64,000 nt of DNA, from positions 62,001 through 126,000 of the forward strand of contig CAZWMD010000003.1 in assembly GCA_964634815.1 (NCBI GenBank), read 5' to 3'. Numbering within the stretch: the first letter of the stretch is position 1; every line of letters starts with the position of its first letter. A program made the position numbers and the translations under genes. Below the pieces are notes generated by a model. The model had not been told where the DNA came from. It saw nothing but the letters and a program-made list of their open reading frames with translations, and made no database searches. Positions 14,916 through 23,552 of the stretch are shown here, piece after piece. The DNA comes from JALZVT01 sp964634815 (GTDB lineage Bacteria > Pseudomonadota > Gammaproteobacteria > Pseudomonadales > Azotimanducaceae).

Positions 14916-16576
14916 TGAGGCGCGCTTGGTTATGGCGCATGGTGACGGCTGCCTTTGTGGCGGTCCTCATATTACCAACCACAGCGTTTGCTGATACTTC
15001 TCAGGCAGTTCCAGAGGCGGTTTTGGAAACCGGCGTAGAGATTCGGCTGGTGTACGGCAGTTTTTCGGTGGAAGAAAACGCGCACAGATTTGCCTCAGAA
15101 CTGACGACACAATTTTTATTTTCGGCCCAGGTTCAGGAAGTCAAAGAGCGGGGCGGTGCCACCGTGCGCACCTACCGGGTAGTAAGCCCGGTAGAATCGG
15201 CAGACACTATTGAGAACTGGCGTGCGCAGGCCCGGGCGGTGGGCATGAGCCCCTGGCGCTTGATAACCCAACCGCAACCTCAACAGCCCCGCATACTCGA
15301 CGAACCGCGGACAGAACAGCCTGTTGCCGATCCGGCGCCAAAGACGCCGTTGGCGGAGACTCTGGCCAGCGCCGAAAAAGCCCCACGGGTGCTGGAAAAT
15401 TTCAATTTTGATCTGGACTTTGGGCTGCAAAATCGGCTGTTTGCGAGACGCGGCAGTAACAACCCCGACCAGGCTCAGCAGTCAGCCAGTGCCCAGCTCA
15501 GTACGTCCACTGAGCTTGCGCAAGGCCGATATCTGCTTGCGCTGGATTTGTTTGGCCGCTGGGACAGCGACGATGCCCAGCGCTCACACACGGATGTGCG
15601 CGAATTTTCTGTCACCCATATTGCAGACCGCTGGCAGGTGCAGGCTGGCGTAGGGCAGGTGTTCTGGGGTGTTGTTGAATTCAACCATCTGATTGACGTG
15701 GTTAATCAAACCGATTTGGTGGAGAACCCCGATGGCGAAGACAAGCTGGGGCAGCCAATGGTGACCTTCACGGCCTTGCCTGACTGGGGCAGTGTCGAAC
15801 TCTTTATCTTGCCCGGATTTCGCAAACGCACACTACCAGGCATTGACGGTCGCCTGACGCTTGCGTTGCCCATTGATCGCGGTGCATCAGAGTTTGAATC
15901 AGGGGCTGAAGAAAATCGCGTCGATGGACTGCTACGGATAAGCACGGCGTTTGCCGGTGTGCTGTTTGATGTCTACCATTTCAATGGTACGCGCCGCACA
16001 CCGCGCTTTGAGGTTCGTTCGCGCACACCCGAGACTGGCGATAATCTCTTTTTGGTACCTAACTACGACACCGTTAAACAAACCGCTCTGGCAGCCCAGG
16101 CGAACTCCGGTGATACAGCCTTTAAACTCGAAGCGTTGCAGCAAGATGGTGGGCCTGAAAGCTACTGGGCGGCGGCCTTTGGTGTGGAACATACCTTTGT
16201 TGGCGTTTTGGGCAGTGCAGCAGATCTGGGTGCGGTGGTGGAGTATCACTACGACAGTCGCGATGGGGATGCTTTTGATTCCTTCTTTGAAAGCGATCTG
16301 GCGCTGGGTGCGCGACTGGCGGTCAATGACATCAATGATTCGCAGGCGCTTTTGGGCGTAGTGTGGGACACTAAATCCGGGGAGTGGGTGGTGCAATTGG
16401 AAGGCAGCCGGCGCCTGAATGATCACTGGAGTCTCGCGCTTGAGACCCGCTGGTTCATGGGTGGCCAAGCGCTTGGCAGGGATGCATCAATCGCTGATCT
16501 GCTCGACACCAAAAACAAACTTGGCGCTGTGCAACGTGACGATTACCTCCAACTCGAATTCACTCGTTTCTTCTAG
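14915..16576 (+). CDS. outer-membrane beta-barrel protein with SPOR-like N-terminal domain
   Basis: 553 residues with a signal peptide (ends 'LPTTAFADT'). Residues ~40-110 ('EIRLVYGSFSVEENAHRFAS' and following) look like a SPOR-type fold. A Pro/Ala-rich linker (~115-155) leads to a beta-barrel with alternating strands, similar to DUF1302-type outer-membrane proteins, ending in Phe ('LQLEFTRFF') as BAM substrates do. 'WQVQAGVGQVFWGVVEFNHL' resembles the DUF1302 'G.q.v.wG' motif. The ATG overlaps the previous stop by one base (TAATG), so it is coupled to the LolA-like gene. Proteins of this pair usually accompany an RND exporter, which is absent here. Cargo unknown. Confidence 0.75.
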   Translation: MRRAWLWRMVTAAFVAVLILPTTAFADTSQAVPEAVLETGVEIRLVYGSFSVEENAHRFASELTTQFLFSAQVQEVKERGGATVRTYRVVSPVESADTIENWRAQARAVGMSPWRLITQPQPQQPRILDEPRTEQPVADPAPKTPLAETLASAEKAPRVLENFNFDLDFGLQNRLFARRGSNNPDQAQQSASAQLSTSTELAQGRYLLALDLFGRWDSDDAQRSHTDVREFSVTHIADRWQVQAGVGQVFWGVVEFNHLIDVVNQTDLVENPDGEDKLGQPMVTFTALPDWGSVELFILPGFRKRTLPGIDGRLTLALPIDRGASEFESGAEENRVDGLLRISTAFAGVLFDVYHFNGTRRTPRFEVRSRTPETGDNLFLVPNYDTVKQTALAAQANSGDTAFKLEALQQDGGPESYWAAAFGVEHTFVGVLGSAADLGAVVEYHYDSRDGDAFDSFFESDLALGARLAVNDINDSQALLGVVWDTKSGEWVVQLEGSRRLNDHWSLALETRWFMGGQALGRDASIADLLDTKNKLGAVQRDDYLQLEFTRFF

Positions 16577-16607
16577 AGAACCCGTTCAAGCCGTTGGCTT
16601 TGACAAT

Positions 16608-17120
16608 ATGCCCGACTCTACCCTGGTGTTTGATAAAGCCAGTATTGTGCGCGCTATCGATCGACTTGCGGTACAGATGAACGCAGAGTTACACAACACC
16701 AATCCGGTGTTTTTATCGGTGCTGCATGGTGGCTTGCCGTTTTCCGGTGATCTGCTGATGCGTTTCCAGGGCGGCTGCGATCTGGGTTGTGTGCATGTTG
16801 GTCGCTACGGCGCGCAAACTACGGGCGGAGAGCTTACCTGGCACATGCAGCCGAGTGCGGATCTAACTGACCGCCTTGTGGTATTTGTTGATGATGTGCT
16901 CGATAAAGGAGAGACGCTGGCTGCGCTGCGTGCCAGAGCGCTAGAGCTTGGCGCCAAAGAAGTTCGTGCGGCGGTACTGGTTCGCAAGGCGGTTGAGCAC
17001 TGCATCAGTCAGGCGGAATACATTGCGCTGGAAGCGCCAGATCTGTTTTTGTTTGGCTATGGCATGGATATCGACGGGCAGTGGCGCAATCTGCCAGAAA
17101 TCAGGGCCATCATCGAATAG
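16608..17120 (+). CDS. hpt: hypoxanthine-guanine phosphoribosyltransferase
   Basis: Purine salvage enzyme of 170 residues transferring phosphoribose from PRPP to hypoxanthine or guanine. The PRPP loop is 'RLVVFVDDVLDKGETLAAL'. 'FLSVLHGGLPFSGDLLMRF' is the early conserved strand, and 'FLFGYGMDIDGQWRNLPEIR' is the family's C-terminal end. The frame is open far upstream, but the ATG at 16608, 32 bases after the barrel gene, is the natural start, though without a clear ribosome site. Specificity between hypoxanthine, guanine and xanthine is inferred from family resemblance only. Confidence 0.9.
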   Translation: MPDSTLVFDKASIVRAIDRLAVQMNAELHNTNPVFLSVLHGGLPFSGDLLMRFQGGCDLGCVHVGRYGAQTTGGELTWHMQPSADLTDRLVVFVDDVLDKGETLAALRARALELGAKEVRAAVLVRKAVEHCISQAEYIALEAPDLFLFGYGMDIDGQWRNLPEIRAIIE

Positions 17121-17144
17121 AGCCCCGCCTGTTACTGCGCGAAG

Positions 17145-18060
17145 CTACTGCAATAGGGCGAACTGCTCCTGCAGACGTTGGTCGGCAACCACTGGTGTGA
17201 TCCTTACCAGGACACCAAGTTCGGGGTGGNNNNNNNNNNNNNNNNNNNNNNNNNNNNNNNNNNNNNNNNNNNNNNNNNNNNNNNNNNNNNNNNNNNNNNN
17301 NNNNNNNNNNNNNNNNNNNNNNNNNNNNNGCGAAGGCATTGTCAGCGAAGTTATCCCTTGAATCGATTGCACCACTGTTTGACTCGTTCGCATCAACAGG
17401 TATCGGGCGCGGGTTGGAGCGAGGTGGCACAGATTGAATCCAACCTTTGTGCATCAACACTTCAATATGGCGACTTTTTTGCAATCGCTCGGCAGCATCA
17501 ACCAGGGTGAGCTCTTCATCGGGAAGCCACTGCCCGTCGCGCGCTCTAAGCTGGGTCTCCCAGGTTGCCATATTGCGGGCGACCAGCTCGCCGAGATCAT
17601 CAACGGCGTCGTAGTCTTTGATACTCTCCCAGGGCTCAGCTTCAAGTTCTGGACGCTGGGCTGCCAACGGATCATCTCCGTCATCTCCATTATCTCTATC
17701 ACCAGCGGCATTACTTGCTTGCCCGAGAGTCAGCACGTTGATGGCTTCATCAGTCGAACCCGTGTCGCCGTCAGAGTCGGCAAGTGCGCTGTCCAGGGAC
17801 AATGCTTCCTCTGCAACGCTGCGCATTTTGCCTTCCAGCACGGTGGCCTCGCTGTCAGTCGCCCTGGTATTGCGAAACACAATCACCTCAGTTGTGTACC
17901 AACGCTCTTTGAGAGCGTCATGCATCAGGTCGACGGTATCTGCCGCGTAGACAGAGCTTGTGACGCCAAAGGCCCCAGCGAGAGCCAGGAATTGAAGCCG
18001 GTTTTTGTGCCTCACAGCGAGCCGAATTGCCCGGCGGCTTGCCTGTTTAAGGTCGATCAT
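17145..18060 (-). CDS. csiV: CsiV-like peptidoglycan-binding protein, interrupted by assembly gap
   Basis: The N-terminal part (18060 to 17330) has a signal peptide ('FGVTSSVYAAD') then 'RWYTTEVIVFRNTRATDSEA', the hallmark of CsiV/DUF1819-like proteins encoded beside mfd. A long acidic, low-complexity stretch follows ('DGDTGSTDEA...', 'DRDNGDDGDDP'). After the 100-N gap two frames are open. The one ending at 17145 gives 'HPELGVLVRITPVVADQ', the expected C-terminus ('HP.lGvlv.itP'). The frame that runs straight through the Ns to 17110 gives unrelated sequence. So the true gap length is not 100 modulo 3. CsiV is an activator of LpoA/PBP-type peptidoglycan synthesis in Acinetobacter. The ATG shares one base with the mfd stop. 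Confidence 0.8.
17230..17329. other. assembly gap (100 N)
   Basis: Exactly 100 unknown bases, the standard placeholder for a scaffold join of unknown size. It falls inside csiV. The frame change across it shows that the real length differs from 100. Confidence 0.99.
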
Positions 18061-21000
18061 TAGCGGTCACTCAGGTTGTCTATGAGCTGGTGCGCGAAGT
18101 TTACCCTATCTTCCAGTGCCACAAGCTCAGCCTTGGCGCGCAGCGTGGTGTGTCCTTCCATTTTGAAACCGCCATTACTGGTCTGTACAAGTCTAACAAG
18201 CGCGTGGGGGTCAACCTTGGAGTCGGCCTGGAAAATAATCCGTCCGCCTGATTCGCCAAGATCAATTCGGGCAATACCCAGTGGTGCACTCAAAAGCTTG
18301 ATCCTTGTCACCTTGAACAGGGTTTCCAGGGCCTCGGGCAAGCTGCCAAAGCGATCGATGAGTTCTGCCCGCAAATCATCCAGCTTGTCTTCATTTGGTG
18401 CGTTGCTGATGCGCTTGTAAGTAATCAGACGTGCGTGTACGTCTCCCATGTAATCGGCCGGAATCAGAGCGGGCTCGTGCAGATTAATGTCCTGGCTGGT
18501 TTCGAACGGCTGGTCCATGTTGGGTGTCTTGCCATCGCGAATCGCCTGCACCGCGCGTTCGAGCATTTCCATATAAAGAGAAAAGCCCACCTCTTCGATC
18601 TGGCCCGACTGTCCGTCGCCAAGCATCTCTCCGGCCCCGCGAATTTCCATATCGTGGGTTGCGAGCGTGAAACCGATACCCAGATCGCCTGAGGCTTCGA
18701 TGGCCTCCAGACGTTTTTTGGCATCTGTAGACAGCGCGCTGTGATGGGGAATCAACAGGTAGGCATAAGCCTGGCGGTCCGATCTGCCGACCCGACCGCG
18801 CAGTTGATGGAGCTGGGCCAGGCCAAAGCGATCGGCCCTGTCAATGATGATGGTGTTGGCGTTGGGGATATCGATGCCCGTTTCTATGATGGTTGAGCAA
18901 ACGAGGAGATTGCAGCGGCGGTGTTGGAAGTCGTTCATTACCGTTTCCAGCTCACGTTTGGCCATTTGTCCATGACCGATGGCGACTCGCGCTTCCGGGA
19001 CAAGCTCTGCAAGATCGCTCGCTGCCTGCTCGATGGTTCGTACTTCGTTGTGTACGTAAAACACCTGGCCGCCGCGCATCAGCTCGCGACTGAGCGCCTC
19101 GCGAATCAAATGGTTACGCTTTTCCTGAATGAAGGTCTTGATCGACAACCGCTTGGCTGGAGGTGTTGCAATAATGGACAGGTCGCGGATGCCGCCGATG
19201 GCCATGTTCAGGGTTCGCGGGATGGGGGTCGCCGTGAGTGTTAGCAGATCGACTTCCGCGCGCAGGGCCTTGAGCCGTTCCTTCTGGCGGACGCCAAAGC
19301 GGTGTTCCTCATCAACAATGACCAGCCCAAGATTTTTAAACTTGAGGTCTTTACTCAGAAGCTTGTGGGTGCCAATCAGAATATCTACCTTGCCTTCAGC
19401 GCTACCTTGCATAGCGCTCTTCACCTCGGCGTCATTGCGTAGTCGTGAGATCACCTCCACGCGAACGGGCCAGTCGGCAAATCGATCGCGGAAGCTCTCG
19501 CCATGCTGTTGTGCAAGCAGGGTAGTAGGCACCAGTACACCGACCTGCTTGCCGTTCTGTACGGCGAGGAACGCGGCGCGCATGGCGACCTCTGTTTTGC
19601 CAAATCCCACGTCACCGCACACCAGTCGGTCCATGGGAGTTGGGCCTGTCATGTCCGCAACCACGGCATCTATGGTCATTTCCTGATCGGGCGTTGCGGC
19701 AAACTCAAACTGATCGGCGAACGTCTGATAGTCGGCTTCGGGCATGTCGAATTGAAAGGCCGGGCGGGACTTGCGCAGGGCATAGAGGTTTAAGAGTTCG
19801 GCGGCAACATCAAAGGCCTTGAGTGCGGCTTTGCGGCGCGCTTTTTCCCATTGGTCTGAGCCCAGCCGGTGCAGTGGCGCGCCGTTTTCATCCGCCCCCG
19901 AATAGCGTGAAATTAGATGCAGCGATGCCACGGGCACATAGAGCTTGGCCTCTTCAGCGTATTCCAGCTGCAAGAATTCATTCTGCTGGTCATTTATGGT
20001 CAGCGTGGTGAGCCCACAATAGCGGCCGACGCCGTGATCGATGTGCACAACGGGAGCGCCGATGTGCAACTCGTTCAGATTGCGGACGATCTGATCCGAG
20101 TCAACGCGTGCCCGCTTGTCGCGGTGGGTGTTCACGCCGGGACGGCGACCGTAGATGTCTGCCTCGGTGATGAGGGTGAGCTGGTTGCTTGAGATGCCGC
20201 GAGTCAGCTGCGCAATCATTAGGCCAAACGCTGGGGGCGTGCCTTGACTGAACGCCTCTGCGTACTCTGCCCAACTCGCTACAAACTGGGTAGTTATCCC
20301 CGCGCGGCCGAGGAACTCGTCGACGATCTCGCGGCGTCCTGCAGATTCTGCGACAAACAGTACCGGTGTGGCGCGCTCCTGGAGAAAGTCTGTGAGCGCC
20401 TTTGCCGGGGTTTTTGAGCGTATGTCCGCCGAAAGATCTGGCAGGCCCTGGTAGCCAAAGTTCTCTTCGTGCTTGTGCCGCTGATTCAGGCCAATTTTTG
20501 CAAAGGGCGCAAGGCTTGCCAGCAGCTCTTCTGTGTTTAAGTACAGTTCGGCCGGATCGTGGATTGGCCGTTCAATATCGTAGCGCAGGCTCTCGTGGCG
20601 ATCATGGACCTGTTGCAGAAACTCCTGGCTGTTCTCGGTAAGCGACGTCTCGTGTAAGGCCAGGGTGTTGTCTGGCAGGTAATCAAAAAGGGTTCCCAGG
20701 TCGTCGAAAAACAGTGGCAGGTAGTACTCAATACCAGACGGCATAATGCCGGCGCTCACGTCCTGATAAACCGGACAACGTCTTTGGTCGACATCAAACC
20801 TGGCGTGCCAGCGGTTGCGGAACGCCGTGATGGCCTCGGCTTCCACCGGAAATTCTTTTGCGGGTAACAACTCCAGGCGATCAAGTTTCTCTATCGAGCG
20901 TTGATTGTCCGGATCAAAAGTCCGCAGGGTGTCGATTTCATCGTCCAGCAGGTCGATCCGAATCGGCAGTTCGGCACCCATGGGAAAGACATCAAGTAGC

Positions 21001-21542
21001 GCGCCGCGCACAGCAAACTCACCCCGCTCGGTGACAGCGGACACGTGGCGATAACCCGCTTCGGTGAGCCGGGCACGCTGTACCTGGATGTCCAGTGTTT
21101 GTCCGGGTGCAAGCTGGAAGCTGCTTCCTGCGACGTAACCAGCTGGCGCTGTGCGTTGCAGACAGGTGGCAAGGCTGACAATCAGCAAGCCATGAGTCAG
21201 GCCGGGCAAGCGAGCCATGGTTTGCAGACGCTCGGAGATGATGTCCTGATGAGGTGAGAAAGCGTCAAAGGGCAGGGTTTCCCAGTCAGGAAAGTGCAGC
21301 ACTTCCAGGGCGTCGGGCGCAAACAGGGTGCACTCCCTGACGGCCTGGCGGGCGGCTGCCGTACTGGGACAGATAAGCAGAGTAAGGCCCTCGTGGTCGC
21401 AGGCGGCACTAACCGCTGCCAAAGAGCTGGCTGATGAGGGTAATTCGTTCCAGTTCAGCCGTTCGCCAGGCCCTGGTTTGTGCTCTGGACTGACGAGGTT
21501 GCTCAGGGGATTTGGACGGGCAGCTAGGGCAACCTCGGACAT
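18060..21542 (-). CDS. mfd: transcription-repair coupling factor
   Basis: 1160 residues, full length. Mfd pushes stalled RNA polymerase off DNA and recruits UvrA. Domains in order: UvrB-like homology region (~20-340), the RNA-polymerase-interacting domain ('GAPVVHIDHGVGRYCGLTTL', ~495-560), the helicase/translocase with Walker A Lys649 in 'CGDVGFGKTEVAMRAAFLA', DEEH box in 'VIVDEEHRFGVRQKERL', 'TATPIPRTLNMAIGG', and 'QLRGRVGRSDRQAYAYLL'. The TRCF C-terminal domain occupies the last ~150 residues. Its stop overlaps csiV's ATG by one base, so the two are coupled. Confidence 0.98.
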   Translation of the reverse strand: MSEVALAARPNPLSNLVSPEHKPGPGERLNWNELPSSASSLAAVSAACDHEGLTLLICPSTAAARQAVRECTLFAPDALEVLHFPDWETLPFDAFSPHQDIISERLQTMARLPGLTHGLLIVSLATCLQRTAPAGYVAGSSFQLAPGQTLDIQVQRARLTEAGYRHVSAVTERGEFAVRGALLDVFPMGAELPIRIDLLDDEIDTLRTFDPDNQRSIEKLDRLELLPAKEFPVEAEAITAFRNRWHARFDVDQRRCPVYQDVSAGIMPSGIEYYLPLFFDDLGTLFDYLPDNTLALHETSLTENSQEFLQQVHDRHESLRYDIERPIHDPAELYLNTEELLASLAPFAKIGLNQRHKHEENFGYQGLPDLSADIRSKTPAKALTDFLQERATPVLFVAESAGRREIVDEFLGRAGITTQFVASWAEYAEAFSQGTPPAFGLMIAQLTRGISSNQLTLITEADIYGRRPGVNTHRDKRARVDSDQIVRNLNELHIGAPVVHIDHGVGRYCGLTTLTINDQQNEFLQLEYAEEAKLYVPVASLHLISRYSGADENGAPLHRLGSDQWEKARRKAALKAFDVAAELLNLYALRKSRPAFQFDMPEADYQTFADQFEFAATPDQEMTIDAVVADMTGPTPMDRLVCGDVGFGKTEVAMRAAFLAVQNGKQVGVLVPTTLLAQQHGESFRDRFADWPVRVEVISRLRNDAEVKSAMQGSAEGKVDILIGTHKLLSKDLKFKNLGLVIVDEEHRFGVRQKERLKALRAEVDLLTLTATPIPRTLNMAIGGIRDLSIIATPPAKRLSIKTFIQEKRNHLIREALSRELMRGGQVFYVHNEVRTIEQAASDLAELVPEARVAIGHGQMAKRELETVMNDFQHRRCNLLVCSTIIETGIDIPNANTIIIDRADRFGLAQLHQLRGRVGRSDRQAYAYLLIPHHSALSTDAKKRLEAIEASGDLGIGFTLATHDMEIRGAGEMLGDGQSGQIEEVGFSLYMEMLERAVQAIRDGKTPNMDQPFETSQDINLHEPALIPADYMGDVHARLITYKRISNAPNEDKLDDLRAELIDRFGSLPEALETLFKVTRIKLLSAPLGIARIDLGESGGRIIFQADSKVDPHALVRLVQTSNGGFKMEGHTTLRAKAELVALEDRVNFAHQLIDNLSDR

Positions 21543-21764
21543 CTGATTTCAGTACTTCGTTTGGGTAATCGGGAAGGGCGCCATTCTACCTGCAAAGTTT
21601 GCAATCTCAGCCCCTCAAATGATAACCAGGCAGTGGCCAAGCAGTAGATTGCTAGGGTATAACCGGCTATTGTGTCGCGGTTTGCTTAAATGATGACAAG
21701 CGACGGCCAAGTGGCCAGAATCCCGACAATTATTTCCAGACTATACGAAGAAGTGCAGTAGATC

Positions 21765-23552
21765 GTGGCGATGAAACCGACTGATATTGGCGAACCCGAT
21801 TATTTTCACAAAGTAGTTGATTGCCAGTGGGCCTGTCCGGCTCACACCCCCGTTCCGGACTACATCCGGCTCATTGCTCAGGAGCGCTATACCGAGGCGT
21901 ATATGCTCAACTGGGACTCAAACGTGTTTCCAGGAATTCTTGGTCGCACCTGTGACCGGCCCTGTGAACCTGCCTGTCGGCGTGTTCGAACGGAGGAGAC
22001 TCCGGTTGCGATCTGTCGCCTCAAACGGGTGGCCGCCGACAACAAGGGCGATATCGATGCCTACTTGCCGAAGGTGCCTCAGGAAGGCAACGGTAAAAAG
22101 GTCGCGCTGCTGGGTGGCGGACCTGCATCCCTTGCGGTTGCACGCGACCTGCTGCCGTTTGGCTATGAAGTCCATCTGTTTGATCGGGACGAGAAGGGCG
22201 GCGGCATGATGCGCTCGCAGATACCTTCATTCCGGTTACCCGTGGAAGTACTCGACGAAGAAGTGGATCTGATCCTCAATATGGGCGTGCACGCGCACTT
22301 CGGCTATGAAATTACGTCGATGCAAGAAATGCTCGACATGGGCTTTGATGCCTACTTTGTAGGCACCGGGGCGCCCAAGGGGCGCGATCTCAATCTGCCC
22401 GGACGGGAGGCGGTTGGCGATCACGTCAAGATTGGCATCGATTGGTTGTCCAGTGTCGCCTTTGGCCACACCACAGAAATTAAGGGCAAAGTGGTTGTGC
22501 TGGGAGGTGGTAACACCGCTATGGACTGCTGCCGAACCTCAATTCGGTTGGGTGCTGAGTCAGTTCAGGTGATAGTGCGTTCTGCCTTTGAGGTGATGAA
22601 AGCCTCGGATTGGGAAAAAGAAGATGCGATGGGCGAGGGCATCCCCATCATCAATAACCGGCCACCCAAGGAGTTTGTCCATGAAAACGGCAAACTCAAG
22701 GGCATCATTTTTGAATGTGTAACCCCGGTTAAAGGCGATGACGGTCGCCTCAAGTACGTTCCAAGTGGTGAAGAAGACGTGTTTGTCGAGTGCGATCACG
22801 TATTGATGGCCATTGGTCAGGACAACCACTGCCCCTGGATCGAGCGAGATCTGGGCATCACGTTCGACAAATGGGACTGTCCGGAACTCGATCCCGACAC
22901 GCTGCAGTCGGCGAATCCCAAAATTTTCTTTGGCGGTGACTCAGCCTTTGGGCCAGAGAACATCATCTGGGCCTCTGCACACGCGCACAAGGCGGCGATC
23001 TCCATGCATCTGTTCCTGCAGGGTGCCGACGTGAAGGCCGACCGGCCGCCCGAAGGCGTCAACCTTATCTCGCAGAAGATGGGTGTGCACGAGTGGAGCT
23101 TCGATAATGAACACGATGCCGCGGTGCGCCACATTGTTCCCCAGGTGCCGCATGCCGAGGCACTAAAGGATGTTCGGCTTGAAGTTGAGCTGGGTTTTGA
23201 TCAGGCCGCCGGGGCTGCCGAGGCGCAGCGCTGCCTGAATTGCGATGTACAAACGGTCTTTACCGAGAAGCTGTGCATCGAATGCGATGCGTGCGTTGAT
23301 ATCTGTCCTATGGACTGTATCTCCTTCACCGAGAATCTCGAGGAAGAGGAATTGCGGCAAACGCTGCAAGCACCCGCCGAGAACACTGAGCAAGATCTCT
23401 ATGTGAGTGAGGTGTTGCCAACCCAACGGGTGATGGTTAAGGACGAAGATGTGTGTCTGCACTGTGGTTTGTGTGCAGAGCGATGTCCTACCAACGCCTG
23501 GGATATGCAGAAATCGGTGATCCATGTGCCGCAGCTGGGAACCTTTGCCTGA
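21765..23552 (+). CDS. FAD-dependent NAD(P)H:ferredoxin oxidoreductase subunit (GltD/NfnB-like, two 4Fe-4S)
   Basis: 595 residues. The N-terminal GltD-type region has Cys clusters 'CQWACPAHTPVPDYIR' and 'GRTCDRPCEPACRR'. An FAD Rossmann motif follows ('KKVALLGGGPASLAVARDLL'), then a second NAD(P) motif ('KVVVLGGGNTAMDCCRTSIR'). The C-terminus carries two ferredoxin 4Fe-4S motifs ('CIECDACVDICPMDC', 'CLHCGLCAERCPTNA'). It overlaps the next gene by one base and very likely passes electrons between the oxoacid oxidoreductase and NADP(H). The GTG at 21765 is listed; an ATG two codons later is equally possible. Similar reductase subunits are known in 2-oxoglutarate:NADP+ oxidoreductases of aromatic-degrading Azoarcus. 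Confidence 0.88.
   Translation: MAMKPTDIGEPDYFHKVVDCQWACPAHTPVPDYIRLIAQERYTEAYMLNWDSNVFPGILGRTCDRPCEPACRRVRTEETPVAICRLKRVAADNKGDIDAYLPKVPQEGNGKKVALLGGGPASLAVARDLLPFGYEVHLFDRDEKGGGMMRSQIPSFRLPVEVLDEEVDLILNMGVHAHFGYEITSMQEMLDMGFDAYFVGTGAPKGRDLNLPGREAVGDHVKIGIDWLSSVAFGHTTEIKGKVVVLGGGNTAMDCCRTSIRLGAESVQVIVRSAFEVMKASDWEKEDAMGEGIPIINNRPPKEFVHENGKLKGIIFECVTPVKGDDGRLKYVPSGEEDVFVECDHVLMAIGQDNHCPWIERDLGITFDKWDCPELDPDTLQSANPKIFFGGDSAFGPENIIWASAHAHKAAISMHLFLQGADVKADRPPEGVNLISQKMGVHEWSFDNEHDAAVRHIVPQVPHAEALKDVRLEVELGFDQAAGAAEAQRCLNCDVQTVFTEKLCIECDACVDICPMDCISFTENLEEEELRQTLQAPAENTEQDLYVSEVLPTQRVMVKDEDVCLHCGLCAERCPTNAWDMQKSVIHVPQLGTFA

Noticed and set aside
15932..16468. 178-codon minus-strand frame inside the barrel gene
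   Set aside because: Antisense to strand-patterned barrel coding sequence; no motif.
17434..18063. 209-codon plus-strand frame across csiV
   Set aside because: Antisense to the conserved CsiV N-terminus; no ribosome site or recognisable domain.
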